From NCBI GenBank assembly GCA_910589085.1, contig CAJUSG010000029.1:1-29322 (forward strand): a DNA stretch of 29,322 nucleotides, read 5' to 3'. The notes under the pieces were generated by a model that did no database searches, was not told the DNA's origin, and worked only from the letters and a program-made list of their open reading frames with translations. The DNA comes from an uncultured Oscillospiraceae bacterium. Its GTDB lineage: Bacteria > Bacillota > Clostridia > Oscillospirales > Oscillospiraceae. The translations under genes and the position numbers were made by a program. How positions within the stretch are numbered: position 1 is the stretch's first letter; the number at the start of each line of letters is the position of its first letter. Of this stretch, positions 6,803 through 14,383 are shown in pieces.

Positions 6803-7278
6803 TCCTCACCGCCTCCCTCTTTGCCGGGTGGCGTTCTGCGGTTCCACATCGCCCGAACAGCCCCCGGGTCTTGTGCGTATCCGGGGTCTATGCAGGCGAT
6901 ACATCCAGTACACCAGCAGCGCCACCTTTTTCCTGCGGCGTGGGCGTATTTTTCATAGACCACCTCTTTGCTCCCGCAAAACGGGCATTCCAACAGGTGA
7001 AGATCAGCATTCCCCTCGGGCGGTTTCATGATCTCGATGCTATCGCCCCGCGGGCTGGTCAGGGCAGACCTCTCATTGCCGGCAGAAGATAGCGTAGCGG
7101 TAAAGTCGGTTACTACCTCGCAAATCTCCTCCGGGAAACTGCTGCCCTTGCCGTACCAGCATTGGTACTCCGGCTTATACAGCCAGTCGGCGGTCAGCTC
7201 ATAGGGTTTCATGTTGGGGTTCTTGGGGACGATTCGCATGGTACCCCGGAACGCCTTGTATCCCTCGGAACAAATCAT
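6799..7278 (-). CDS. Phage protein with C-terminal Lar-like restriction-alleviation domain
   Basis: The 159-residue product has two parts. The first (about 1-60, with GYKAFRGTMRIVP and a WLYKPEYQCWYG segment) is a conserved-looking phage domain of unknown role. The second (about 105-155) has the Lar pattern: LLECPFCGSKEVVYEKY, a Trp-rich core, CTGCIACI and a final AVRAMWNRR. Lar proteins relieve type I restriction, by inference helping the phage survive host enzymes. The start is ATG at 7278, about ten bases after AGGAG. The open frame further upstream lies over another gene and is rejected. The fused layout is larger than stand-alone Lar (about 60 residues). Confidence 0.7.
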   Translation of the reverse strand: MICSEGYKAFRGTMRIVPKNPNMKPYELTADWLYKPEYQCWYGKGSSFPEEICEVVTDFTATLSSAGNERSALTSPRGDSIEIMKPPEGNADLHLLECPFCGSKEVVYEKYAHAAGKRWRCWCTGCIACIDPGYAQDPGAVRAMWNRRTPPGKEGGGEE

Positions 7279-7472
7279 GTTGCCACATTCTCCTTTCTGT
7301 GGGCGTCCTTTGCCGGACGCTCTTTCTTGGGCTTGGCGTCTTTTGCCAGCCCGCACCGCCTGGGGCTGTTCAGGCAGTGGTTGACGCACCGGCTATAATC
7401 CAGGCAAGTGAAACAGCAGCGGTTTTCCCGGTGCCGGTCGCAGTTGAAGATACTGCACATCTTTTTTGCCAT
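7275..7472 (-). CDS. Small cysteine-rich protein
   Basis: This 65-residue protein has eight cysteines within its first 40 residues (C, C, CCFTC, CVNHC, then C) with interspersed His, giving a likely two-zinc microdomain. A very basic tail (KPKKERPAKDAHRKE) suits nucleic-acid binding. It overlaps the Lar-like gene by four bases. No function is known. Confidence 0.6.
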   Translation of the reverse strand: MAKKMCSIFNCDRHRENRCCFTCLDYSRCVNHCLNSPRRCGLAKDAKPKKERPAKDAHRKENVAT

Positions 7473-7478
7473 CAGCCC

Positions 7479-8018
7479 TCACCGCCTTTTCAAGCCGTCC
7501 ACCCCGAACATCAGGGCGGCGATCCGCTCACAGGCGATGTCAATGTCCTTGTAAATCGTGCGCTCGACCACGCCCTCGGCCTGAGCCAGCTCCTTGACGC
7601 TCTTGCGCTCATCGCTGATATACAGCCCATTGATGATACGCCAGCGGCGCTCATCCTCGGCCGTTCCAATAGTGGTGCAGTACACCTTGTAGAGATCCAT
7701 CATGGCCTCCATGTGCTTGACGATGGTGGCGGTTCGGGCCACAGACTGCTTGATGCTCTCCACGAACAATGTGCTGTCACGCCCCGGCATCATCAGGTCG
7801 GTCCAGATTTCCTCCAGGGGCACATAGTCATCCACCGTAAACACGGCCTTGGCGACATGGGCCACAAACGAGCGGTAATTCTTCAGCAATAACTTGGTAT
7901 TCCAGAGGCGGCGGTCTGCCATCTCCTGGCGGTCACGCTGGCGCTCACGATCCAGTGTCTCCATAGCGGCCTTGGCGCCGGCCTCAGCCGCAAGTTTAAT
8001 GATTTCTTCCTGGTTCAT
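7479..8018 (-). CDS. Putative sigma-region-4/ArpU-like HTH regulator
   Basis: This 179-residue protein has a charged helical N-terminus and a C-terminal helix-turn-helix. The segment RKSVKELAQAEGVVERTIYKD (about 139-159) has the pattern of sigma factor region 4 and of ArpU-type late regulators of Firmicutes phages. By that likeness it may switch on late genes. It contacts the nearby HNH/small-protein cluster but not the visible lysogeny switch. ATG at 8018 is preferred because AGGAGGG lies eight bases upstream. A GTG at 8024 is too close to it. The ArpU link is by pattern only. Confidence 0.55.
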   Translation of the reverse strand: MNQEEIIKLAAEAGAKAAMETLDRERQRDRQEMADRRLWNTKLLLKNYRSFVAHVAKAVFTVDDYVPLEEIWTDLMMPGRDSTLFVESIKQSVARTATIVKHMEAMMDLYKVYCTTIGTAEDERRWRIINGLYISDERKSVKELAQAEGVVERTIYKDIDIACERIAALMFGVDGLKRR

Positions 8019-8187
8019 TTCCACATCCCTCCTTTGGCTTTTTCGGGATAATTCGATATGCCTGTTTGTCCAGGTGTCTCAGCAGGAGTTCCAAAGGCCA
8101 CCGCTCAGGGCAGTAGTAGATTGCCGCCCAGTGGTATCCTCTCAATCCGCCTTTTGTGCGCGGGGTTCGCTTTTCGAGGTAAAACAC
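7996..8187 (-). CDS. Small hypothetical protein overlapping the HTH gene
   Basis: This 63-residue basic, aromatic-rich protein (YHWAAIYYCPERWPLELLLRHL) is followed by a Pro/Lys tail. The start is GTG at 8187 after GGAG and a TGACC junction with the HNH gene. The last 23 bases overlap the following HTH gene, whose ribosome site it carries. It has no known family. It could be a translated linker between the two genes. Confidence 0.5.
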   Translation of the reverse strand: MFYLEKRTPRTKGGLRGYHWAAIYYCPERWPLELLLRHLDKQAYRIIPKKPKEGCGNEPGRNH

Positions 8188-8189
8188 GG

Positions 8190-9011
8190 TCAGGCTCCTT
8201 TTCCTCGCTTTTTTGCGGCCTTTTTCTTCTTGTAGACGGTGGTTCTGACACGGGCAACCATGACGCCAGCCTCGGTCAGCTCGGCATCCGTACTGAACAG
8301 GCCTCGGCGCGTCATTTCCAGCCGCTCAGCCTTGGTGACAAGGGCAAGGTTGGAGAGATTGAAATTCCGCCTGTTTCCGTCTTTGAAGATAACCACGCAG
8401 TCGGGTGGGATAGGGCCGTATGCCTGTTCCCAAATCAGCCGGTGCTTTGCCACAAAGTTGTCGTTGCAATCCGGCCGGCTGGGCCTCATTTTGACCTTTA
8501 CCTCCACATAGCCGTCTCTATTGATCCGCTCATAGCCGACCGGCTTAGTGGTCGCTGGCAGGTTGCCTTTCCGAAATTGGGTCCTCTCACACCCCGGGGC
8601 GCACACGCCCTTTTTCCCTTTATTGGCAGGGATGTGCCCTTTCTCAAACCGCCCGTCAAGGCCGCTGTTGAGCTTATGGTTTTTATAGAACGAGTTGATT
8701 TGCTTTACGGAGTATGATGTTCCAAATATCTCATTCAAGCGTCGAGCCATTTCTGTGTTTCCAACGCCTTTGTAATTTTCCCGGATGTAGTCAGCAATAG
8801 CTTGCGGGAAAACGTCGGAGGCATGGCCAGCAGGCAGGCCCCCAGGGGTACCGCTCTTTAGGTGGTGGTTCGTTTTGTAGGATTTCATTGCGCTCTCGGT
8901 GAAGTCCAGATTGAACCGGGCGTTGACGAGGGAGACAAGCTCCCTCGTCGTGCGCCCCACGACATTTGCGGCAATAAACTCATGGACTTCCCGGGGATAC
9001 CGACGAGCCAT
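8190..9011 (-). CDS. HNH endonuclease
   Basis: This 273-residue protein has a C-terminal HNH nuclease domain: KHRLIWEQAYGPIPP (about 186-200) supplies the first His, and a VIFKDGNRRNFNLSNL stretch (about 203-218) supplies the Asn/His-type metal-site residues. The N-terminal 120 residues contain repeated helix-turn-helix-like segments (TTRELVSLVNARF; NTEMARRLNEIFG), which would choose the DNA site. The layout is that of a free-standing homing-type nuclease or a phage site-specific nicking enzyme. ATG at 9011 overlaps the upstream stop as TGATG. It may be mobile within the phage population, but no direct sign of insertion is visible. Confidence 0.85.
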   Translation of the reverse strand: MARRYPREVHEFIAANVVGRTTRELVSLVNARFNLDFTESAMKSYKTNHHLKSGTPGGLPAGHASDVFPQAIADYIRENYKGVGNTEMARRLNEIFGTSYSVKQINSFYKNHKLNSGLDGRFEKGHIPANKGKKGVCAPGCERTQFRKGNLPATTKPVGYERINRDGYVEVKVKMRPSRPDCNDNFVAKHRLIWEQAYGPIPPDCVVIFKDGNRRNFNLSNLALVTKAERLEMTRRGLFSTDAELTEAGVMVARVRTTVYKKKKAAKKRGKGA

Positions 9012-9253
9012 CACTTGGCCTCCAGCATGGGCGGCAATTTCCGCTCTCCGCTTTGGCCGACGCCGTACTCCTCCGCATGGCGCAACGCTTTCAACGACAG
9101 TTCGCCATTGTGGATGATGGTTTCAGCCACCGATGTAACGGCCTCGCTCCGGGTGATTTCTTTTTGGAGCTGTTCTTCGGTCAACTCGTCGTCAGTCAAC
9201 CGCTCCAACGTCTCAAAGAGATAATTGTTGAGGTCAGTCAGAGTGTTCCGCAT
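9011..9253 (-). CDS. Conserved small phage protein
   Basis: This 80-residue acidic, mainly helical protein begins MRNTLTDLNNYLFETLERL. A run of Glu/Asp (DDELTEEQLQKEI) is followed by a helix ending in AEEYG. Similar small proteins are found beside HNH or ParB-like genes in Firmicutes phages, from memory of the pattern. It has no catalytic motif. Both ends overlap their neighbours (TGATG type). Its function is unknown, though it could be a regulator of the neighbouring nuclease. Confidence 0.6.
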   Translation of the reverse strand: MRNTLTDLNNYLFETLERLTDDELTEEQLQKEITRSEAVTSVAETIIHNGELSLKALRHAEEYGVGQSGERKLPPMLEAK

Positions 9254-10605
9254 CACGCATCCCTCCGGCTGAGCAGCTGGTGGGTGCCGTCCCGCATAGC
9301 CTTTTCTTCGTCGGACATCTCATAGCCCAGGGAGACCAGGAAGTTGTAGAGACGGTCAAGCTCACTGTTCGGCTCATGCACGATCTCGTACTCCCGCTTG
9401 TCGGTGTTCCACCTCTCGTCCCAGTAGCCGTTATCATCCGCATCAACAGAGGCATAGGCGCAGACCAGCAGGGCGTACTCCGGGTGCTCGTCGGCGCACT
9501 CTTCCACCATGGCTGTGAAAGCGGGGTAGTCCGTGTTGTCGTCAATGCCCAAATCCAGGAGTTCCCCAGTGAGCTCGGCATTGATTTCATCCCGGCCATA
9601 TTCGCCGTCTCCGACGATAGCACCGACCGCATACTTGCAAATCTCAACCAAGTGCTTTTTGGCGGCGGAGAAATCAGAAACGAATTCAACCCGCAGGGAG
9701 TAGTGCCGCTCGGTGATTTCCCTCAGCTCGGCCTTGACGCGGTTCCTGGCCCGGTCTTTCTCTTTGCGCTGGCGCTCCTCCTCGGTCTCGCCGCGCTCCT
9801 GGTGGTCTTTGTAGAGGTCGATTCCGTTGGTGCCAACGAGGTAATAGTATCTGACCTCGCCGGCGTCCTCGGGCCTTTCCACCATCTTGTCTTTGGGTGA
9901 CCAAATGCCGTAGTTGGTGACATAATCCATGGGAACCGCAGTAGAGCCAACGCAGTCCCGCTTTTCGATTTTGAGGGCAAACGCCTCCAAGTCGGTTTCC
10001 CACTGGGCCATCCGGCGCAGGTTTTTCTCCTCCTCAATAGCCTTTTTCAGAACGTCCCTGAAATTGGCGGTGCCGATGGCATCCAGGGCCTTGTTCTTCA
10101 GCTCGGGCGTCTCGATCTTCTCCAGCTGCGCATAGTCCTGGAGGGTGGCACCCCGGGCCTCGGACTTCTTGAACTTGTCCGCATCCAGTTCCAGGAGCCG
10201 CACCCGGCGACGCACGGTGCTCTGGGAGAAACCGCAGTCCTTGGCGATACTCTCCACCGTCTCGCCCATATCCAGCATCATCTGGAAGCCCTGGGCCTGC
10301 TCGTACACGGTCAGGTCGCTCCGCTGGATGTTCTCCATCAGCATGGTTCTAACCTGCTCCTGCGGGGTCATTTCCATCGCCACACAGGGAACCACCGACA
10401 GGCCGGCTTTCTTGGCCGCAGCCAGACGCCGGTGCCCGATCACGACGGTGTATTGGCCGTTGCTCATGGGCACGACGGTGAGGTTTTGCAGTACGCCGTT
10501 GGCCTTGATGCTGTCGGACAGCTCCTGAATGTCCCCCAAGTTCTTCCGGGGGTTATCCGGGTGCGGAAAGATTTTCGAGACTTCGATATATTGCAATTCA
10601 GGCAT
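9253..10605 (-). CDS. ParB/Spo0J-like protein
   Basis: This 450-residue protein has an N-terminal ParB/sulfiredoxin-like domain: PHPDNPRKNL (14-23), IGHRRLAAAKKAG (56-68) with the CTP-binding type GHRR, and ENIQRSDLTVYEQ (91-103). A helix-turn-helix (about 118-138) and a linker follow. The long C-terminal part (about 190-450) is not typical of partition ParB and may set its special role. No ParA is visible in the window. ParB-like proteins in phages can help DNA segregation, act as nucleases, or regulate transcription. The start has AGGAG upstream and is preceded by a 19-base gap, the main break in this part of the operon. Confidence 0.85.
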   Translation of the reverse strand: MPELQYIEVSKIFPHPDNPRKNLGDIQELSDSIKANGVLQNLTVVPMSNGQYTVVIGHRRLAAAKKAGLSVVPCVAMEMTPQEQVRTMLMENIQRSDLTVYEQAQGFQMMLDMGETVESIAKDCGFSQSTVRRRVRLLELDADKFKKSEARGATLQDYAQLEKIETPELKNKALDAIGTANFRDVLKKAIEEEKNLRRMAQWETDLEAFALKIEKRDCVGSTAVPMDYVTNYGIWSPKDKMVERPEDAGEVRYYYLVGTNGIDLYKDHQERGETEEERQRKEKDRARNRVKAELREITERHYSLRVEFVSDFSAAKKHLVEICKYAVGAIVGDGEYGRDEINAELTGELLDLGIDDNTDYPAFTAMVEECADEHPEYALLVCAYASVDADDNGYWDERWNTDKREYEIVHEPNSELDRLYNFLVSLGYEMSDEEKAMRDGTHQLLSRRDA

Positions 10606-10624
10606 GATTGTCTCCTTTCAGTTG

Positions 10625-11515
10625 TCAAAAAAGTGTCAGTTGTCCCGCCGGGGTTTCCCCCAGGGCCTGGGGTACGGGTTCCGGGGGCTGCTCTGCCGGC
10701 GGTTCTTCCTTGGACACCGCCTCCCCGTCGGCTGGTGGCTCGACCGGCTGTGGGCCGGAACAAATCATCCGGTCAACAGTCCACCACAGGCGGCGGTAGT
10801 GCCACATGTCCCGGAAATACATGGGGGTGTACCAGATGTTCTCCCCGGGAGTGGGGATCAGCGGGTTCCCGTCGATGCCAGTACACGGATGGAGGATGCT
10901 GTCGCCAATCACCACATACCCAGGGCACCCCAGCAGGCTCAGCTGGATATAGCACATACACCCCACGATGTAGTCAATATCCTGGGCCACGAACAGCACC
11001 GACGTCTGATAGTTCACGTTTTGGAGCTTGCATTCGTTGGCAAAGGCCACCAGGAGGGCCCCGGCGCCGCAGGCTGGGTCGTTGACGGACACCCACCCCC
11101 GCCGCTCCATCTTCTCCTCCAGGTCTTTGCCGTAGGTCATTTTTGCCATCATCTTGCACACGTTGTACGGCGTGAAGAACTGGCCGTTGTGGTCGTTTCC
11201 GAGATCCAGCGCCATGAACATTTCCCCGAGGAAGTCCTGGTCTGGATTTTCGTCGATGCCGCTGACTACCTCAGCGAACATCCTGCAGATGCACTCCAAC
11301 TCCTGCTTGTCGTACTTGGAGGCCAGGGACATATAGGTCTCCTCCCTGCCCTTGGCGTTGCTCTTGTCCACGGTGTTGGAAATGCTGATGGCAGCCATGA
11401 CCACAAAATCTGCCCAGACAGTCCAGCGATTGTGCCGCTTACACGCCTGGTCGAAAATGCGGATAAACTCTTTTTGCCGTTCATTCCGCAGTTGCCGGGT
11501 GACGTTCCGGGCCAT
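10625..11515 (-). CDS. HsdM-like N6 DNA methylase fold lacking a visible NPPF motif
   Basis: This 296-residue protein looks like the catalytic half of a type I-style N6-adenine methylase. It has GQFFTP (111-116), the AdoMet-binding DPACGAGALL (146-155) and a QD pair (178-179). The expected NPPF/NPPY catalytic motif is missing. At that place it reads GDSI, and later IWYTPMYF (227-234). It may therefore bind AdoMet and DNA without methylating, or belong to a divergent subgroup. The C-terminal 60 residues are Pro/Glu-rich and low complexity. ATG at 11515 overlaps the stop of the SleB-like gene as TAATG and has GGGAGGGG before it. Confidence 0.72.
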   Translation of the reverse strand: MARNVTRQLRNERQKEFIRIFDQACKRHNRWTVWADFVVMAAISISNTVDKSNAKGREETYMSLASKYDKQELECICRMFAEVVSGIDENPDQDFLGEMFMALDLGNDHNGQFFTPYNVCKMMAKMTYGKDLEEKMERRGWVSVNDPACGAGALLVAFANECKLQNVNYQTSVLFVAQDIDYIVGCMCYIQLSLLGCPGYVVIGDSILHPCTGIDGNPLIPTPGENIWYTPMYFRDMWHYRRLWWTVDRMICSGPQPVEPPADGEAVSKEEPPAEQPPEPVPQALGETPAGQLTLF

Positions 11516-12075
11516 TACGACCCCTCCCAGTAGTAGGGGTAGCAGAACACATGGCCTCCGATGGTGCCCCACACGTTGTCGTTCTCCCCCTTCTGGCTGA
11601 AGAACACGACCTCCAGGGGCAGGATGCTCGGCCCGCTCAGGGCGGTGCTGATGGCTATGTACTGCGCCTCCGTCGGCTCGGCGGACTGGACGCTCTCGGC
11701 GGTGGAGAACTGCCCCTCCTGGTAGATCACTTCATCCAGCGTGTCGGGGAATGCCGGGGACAGCATACGGTTGAACACGACCTCGGCCACGGCCTGCTGT
11801 CCCTCGAACGGCTCCCCCCTGGCCTCCAGCCAAATCACCCTGGCCAGGGTGTCCGTCTCTGCGTCGGTCAGGTGGATCGCCCCGTACCTCCCCGGGCTCT
11901 CCGACGGTATGGCCTCTGGCGTGGCCTCTGTCGCCGGTTCCTCCGGGGGGATGGTGGTATAGGGGGCGTCGATAAACTCGTCTGTCCTCGGCCCCTGGGG
12001 GCCCCTGGCGATACACAACGGCACCGCCAGGGCGAGGAGCAGTACGAGAACGAAAAGGAATGCTGCTTTGTTCAT
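11515..12075 (-). CDS. SleB-like cell wall hydrolase with N-terminal membrane anchor
   Basis: The 186-residue protein starts with a hydrophobic segment (about 4-23) that is either a signal or a membrane anchor. A Pro/Thr/Glu-rich linker then leads to a domain (about 68-186) matching SleB/hydrolase-2 enzymes: ARVIWLEARGEPFEGQQAVA, VVFNRML, the YQEGQF segment and a final aromatic stretch. Family members cut peptidoglycan as spore or lytic transglycosylases. In a phage replication operon this is unexpected. It may help exit or wall access, or act on the host envelope in lysogeny. It starts two bases after the DnaD-like gene, with AAAGGAG inside that gene's end. Confidence 0.78.
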   Translation of the reverse strand: MNKAAFLFVLVLLLALAVPLCIARGPQGPRTDEFIDAPYTTIPPEEPATEATPEAIPSESPGRYGAIHLTDAETDTLARVIWLEARGEPFEGQQAVAEVVFNRMLSPAFPDTLDEVIYQEGQFSTAESVQSAEPTEAQYIAISTALSGPSILPLEVVFFSQKGENDNVWGTIGGHVFCYPYYWEGS

Positions 12076-12077
12076 CG

Positions 12078-12968
12078 CTAAAAAGCTCCTTTGTTTTCGT
12101 CGCGGTCAAAGTCGTAATCCTCAGCTTGGCCGAGGGAAGATATGCCGCGCTGTGCGAGGCGTCCGAGGACGCCGTTGATGTACTTCCAGTCCCCTTGTTT
12201 TCCGGCAAGGGCCGCTTGCTCAAAGGCATACATCAGCAGGTCGATCCGGTCTTTGGGGAAAGTTACTGTCCACGTCCCGGTTTGCTCGTCGCGTTCGCTC
12301 AGGTGGATGGCCTGGAACACGCTGGCCCGGTCTGCGTCGGTAGGAGGACGTCTGGCAAATCTGGCAAAGATGGCGTCGGTATAGGCGGCGACGGTGACAA
12401 GCTCCTGTTCGGAAACGCCGAAGTAGGTGCTGGCATCCAGACAGCGGTAGCCCAGATACTCGGCCACGGCGCTCTCCGCCGCCTCGCGCGCGTGCGCATC
12501 ACCACCAGAGGAAGAAATATTTTCTTCTTGGCTTTCTTGTATTATTGCTTTATTTATTCTTCCTTTGTTGCCCGGTTGCTCGCCCTTTGTTTGCCCTTTG
12601 CTTGCCCTTTGAGTGCCCGGTTGTTCGCCCTCTTGCTTGCCCATTGGATCAGTTGGAGACTGGAAAAAGTCGTATTTTTCAACGGTTATAACTGAATATT
12701 TGTTTGTCGTTCTGATTGTCAGCTCGTTTGTCCGAGTTAGCTTGCCGAGGGCAGTCCTGACCTCTTTGGTTGTTAGCCCCGTTTCCTCGGCCAGCTTTGC
12801 AACCGACGTCAGCCTTTGCCCTCGATGAATGGTCTCCCCGCGCCATGTGGTATCCTCATAGTTTGCCGTCAAGAGGAGGTGTATAAAGAGGCGGGACACA
12901 TTGACATCAGAGTACCATTCCCATTTCAGCAAGGAGCGCCAGAGCTTGATGTAGCCCGCCCCCAGCAC
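12078..12968 (-). CDS. DnaD-like phage replication initiator (replisome organizer)
   Basis: The N-terminal 100 residues form a winged-helix domain (GYIKLWRSLLKWEWY, a wing-type GQRLTSVAKLAEETG and a following helix) as in phage replisome organizers. The C-terminus (about 180-280) is DnaD/DnaB_2-like, ending with the QGDWKYINGVLGRLA segment. Between them is a low-complexity Gln/Gly/Lys-rich linker. The protein would melt or mark the phage origin and load the host helicase. The start is probably the GTG at 12968, eight bases after GGGGG. A GTG three codons upstream is also open. The linker DNA itself carries iterons, so the gene may contain its own origin. Confidence 0.82.
   Translation of the reverse strand: MLGAGYIKLWRSLLKWEWYSDVNVSRLFIHLLLTANYEDTTWRGETIHRGQRLTSVAKLAEETGLTTKEVRTALGKLTRTNELTIRTTNKYSVITVEKYDFFQSPTDPMGKQEGEQPGTQRASKGQTKGEQPGNKGRINKAIIQESQEENISSSGGDAHAREAAESAVAEYLGYRCLDASTYFGVSEQELVTVAAYTDAIFARFARRPPTDADRASVFQAIHLSERDEQTGTWTVTFPKDRIDLLMYAFEQAALAGKQGDWKYINGVLGRLAQRGISSLGQAEDYDFDRDENKGAF
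12511..12566. other. AT-rich block with palindrome, candidate DNA unwinding element
   Basis: Inside the initiator gene, a 56-base stretch is sharply richer in A and T than its surroundings. It begins with a perfect 7-base inverted repeat (GAAGAAA/TTTCTTC, three-base spacer, 12511-12527) and is followed by TATTATTGCTTTATTTATTC. It directly adjoins the iteron array. An AT-rich melting site beside iterons is the standard layout of a theta-type origin. I infer function from position and composition only. Confidence 0.5.
12568..12646. repeat. Seven 11-12 bp GCCC-centred iterons, candidate phage origin
   Basis: On the plus strand, the tetramer GCCC starts at 12570, 12582, 12593, 12604, 12615, 12627 and 12639, spaced 12, 11, 11, 11, 12 and 12 bases. 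The best copies read TTTGCCCTTTG and CTTGCCCTTTG. Two copies with GCCCGGTTG start pairs that are repeated as larger units. The spacing equals about one turn of DNA and is not a multiple of three, so it is not just a protein repeat. Such phasing lets an initiator bind one face of the helix. It lies within the initiator gene, as the lambda origin lies in gene O. Confidence 0.55.
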
Positions 12969-13005
12969 ATACGTCACCCCCTTTTACGGCTGGTGCGATA
13001 CTGCC

Positions 13006-13485
13006 TCAGAACGGGAGTTCCCCGTCGTCCTCTTCCAACTCGTGGAACTGGTTGTCGCCGTAGCCCCCGGCGCTATATCCCCCCGGGGCGTAACCGCCAT
13101 ATCCGGCGTCGCCATAGCCGCCAGCGGGCGGATACTGCTCAGCAGGCGGCGGGCCGGAGGACTCTTTCTTGCTGTCGCCGAAGTAGCAGCTGTCGGCAAC
13201 TACCTCAATCGAGGTTCGCCGGTTGCCGTCCCGATCCTCCCACTTCCGGCTCTGGAGCCTGCCGTCCACGACCATCATCCGGCCCTTGGTGAAGTAGCGG
13301 CTGACAAACTCGGCGGTATTCCGCCACGCCACAACGTCGATGAAGTCCGTGACTTTCTCTCCGTCCTGGCCCTTGAAGTCGCGCTCCACAGCCAACGAAA
13401 AGGACGTGACGGCGTTGCCGGACTGGGTGTGCCGCAACTCCGGGTCACGGGTGAGACGGCCCATGATAGTGACACTGTTCAGCAT
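13006..13485 (-). CDS. ssb: Single-stranded DNA-binding protein
   Basis: This 159-residue SSB coats single-stranded DNA during phage replication and recombination. The OB-fold (about 1-105) is typical: MLNSVTIMGRLTRDPELR at the start, then TSFSLAVERDF, FIDVVAWRNTAEFV and the GRLQSRKWEDRDGNRR loop. A Gly/Tyr/Pro-rich linker (about 115-148) leads to the acidic tip DDGELPF that recruits partner proteins. The start is ATG at 13485 with AAAGGAG upstream, overlapping the previous gene's end. It sits just before the initiator gene, as usual in phage replication modules. Confidence 0.96.
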   Translation of the reverse strand: MLNSVTIMGRLTRDPELRHTQSGNAVTSFSLAVERDFKGQDGEKVTDFIDVVAWRNTAEFVSRYFTKGRMMVVDGRLQSRKWEDRDGNRRTSIEVVADSCYFGDSKKESSGPPPAEQYPPAGGYGDAGYGGYAPGGYSAGGYGDNQFHELEEDDGELPF

Positions 13486-13859
13486 TGGCGACTCCTTTCC
13501 TCTTGGCAGATCTGAACGACCCGTTCACACCGCACCGTGTCAAACATACCGATGTGGGTTTTCTCCTGGGGCAAGCCCATCTGCTCGGACAGCCAAGCAT
13601 AGGCGGCCTTGCGGTGCCCCTTGAAGCGCCCCTCTTTCCAGAGAGGGTCAAAGGCGGCGTGGGCCAGCTTTTTCAGTTCCCGCAACTCCATATCAGCCAG
13701 CCGCCCCAGGGGACGGTCGGTGCCCTTGTGTACGCCGACATAGGCATACCCAGGGCAACAGCGACAGAGGTAAATCATGCCGTAGCTTTTGCCATAGATA
13801 ACCTTGCTGTCCACGAACTCGGCCCGTCTGCCGCAGTAGTCGCAGTAGACTTCTTTCAC
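13479..13859 (-). CDS. DUF3268-like zinc-finger protein
   Basis: This 126-residue protein has a CDYCG ribbon at the start and a CRCCPG second half. A GVHKGTDRPLGRLAD segment follows, then FDPLWKEGRF, and the tail includes HIGMFD. I recognise this order as the DUF3268 zinc-finger family of phages and mobile elements. Its biochemical role is not known. The start is GTG at 13859, ten bases after AAGGAGG and overlapping the upstream stop as GTGA. The ATG three codons earlier sits almost on the ribosome site. Confidence 0.78.
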   Translation of the reverse strand: MKEVYCDYCGRRAEFVDSKVIYGKSYGMIYLCRCCPGYAYVGVHKGTDRPLGRLADMELRELKKLAHAAFDPLWKEGRFKGHRKAAYAWLSEQMGLPQEKTHIGMFDTVRCERVVQICQEERSRQC

Positions 13860-14383
13860 GGTTGCCATTCCTCCTTGTATCTGGCAATTTGCTCCGGGGT
13901 GTCGGTATCAATACCGAGGCCCTTTGCAACGTAGATAGCGCCGTCAATCAGACGGGCCATCTCCTTTGTGTCCAGGGTGTGCGTACGCTTGTAGAACAGG
14001 TAGCAGTTATACTCCCGCCCCTCCAGCGTCATGGTCTTGTAAAGCCGATAGTACGGGTAGAAGTCGTCCATATCGGCGGTCACCGGGAGCATGGCCCCCA
14101 AGGTGTTGCCGTCCTCGTCTTTGGCAAGGGCCCCGTACTCCACCACCAGACTGCGCTTTACCTCGTCGTCGCCGAGGCTCTGGGCCTCGGCGATTTTGTT
14201 GACGAGGACGTGGAAATATGCGTTGGCGTCCCTGCTCCGGGGCCTGCGCCACTTCTTGATCTCCACGTTGATGTCGGTGTCTTTGAGGGCGTCGTAGCTC
14301 TCCCGGAAGTCGCTGGTCACGGTGATGGTGATATGCTGCTCTCCATGAGCGCCAAAGGTCAGGTCTTTCAGCCGGCCTTTCAT
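13856..14383 (-). CDS. Possible NinB/Orf-like recombination protein
   Basis: This 175-residue protein has a central WRRPRSRDANAYFHVLVNKIA segment and a C-terminal HTLDTKEMARLIDGAIYVAKG helix. Both echo NinB (lambda Orf): a basic loop before a helix, then a late helix ending in a G-I stretch. NinB helps exchange SSB for a strand-annealing or RecA-like protein on DNA. Its position between a nuclease and SSB genes suits that role. The likeness is remote. The ATG at 14383 overlaps the upstream stop in ATGA. A GTG four codons earlier is also open. Confidence 0.5.
   Translation of the reverse strand: MKGRLKDLTFGAHGEQHITITVTSDFRESYDALKDTDINVEIKKWRRPRSRDANAYFHVLVNKIAEAQSLGDDEVKRSLVVEYGALAKDEDGNTLGAMLPVTADMDDFYPYYRLYKTMTLEGREYNCYLFYKRTHTLDTKEMARLIDGAIYVAKGLGIDTDTPEQIARYKEEWQP

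Noticed and set aside
9253..10605. A plasmid partition locus
   Set aside because: There is a ParB-like protein but no ParA or centromere-like repeats nearby; its long unusual C-terminus fits a phage protein better.
10529..11533. 334-codon plus-strand frame opposite the HsdM-like gene
   Set aside because: It is antisense to a gene with clear methylase motifs and a good ribosome site; its sequence is low-complexity without family likeness.
11990..12075. Lipobox in the SleB-like protein
   Set aside because: The residues before the Cys (V-P-L-C) do not fit the lipobox rule, so a plain membrane anchor is preferred.
12568..12646. Iteron-like pattern explained only as a protein repeat
   Set aside because: The 11-12 base spacing is not a multiple of three, so a simple in-frame peptide repeat does not explain it. 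I kept the DNA-level reading.
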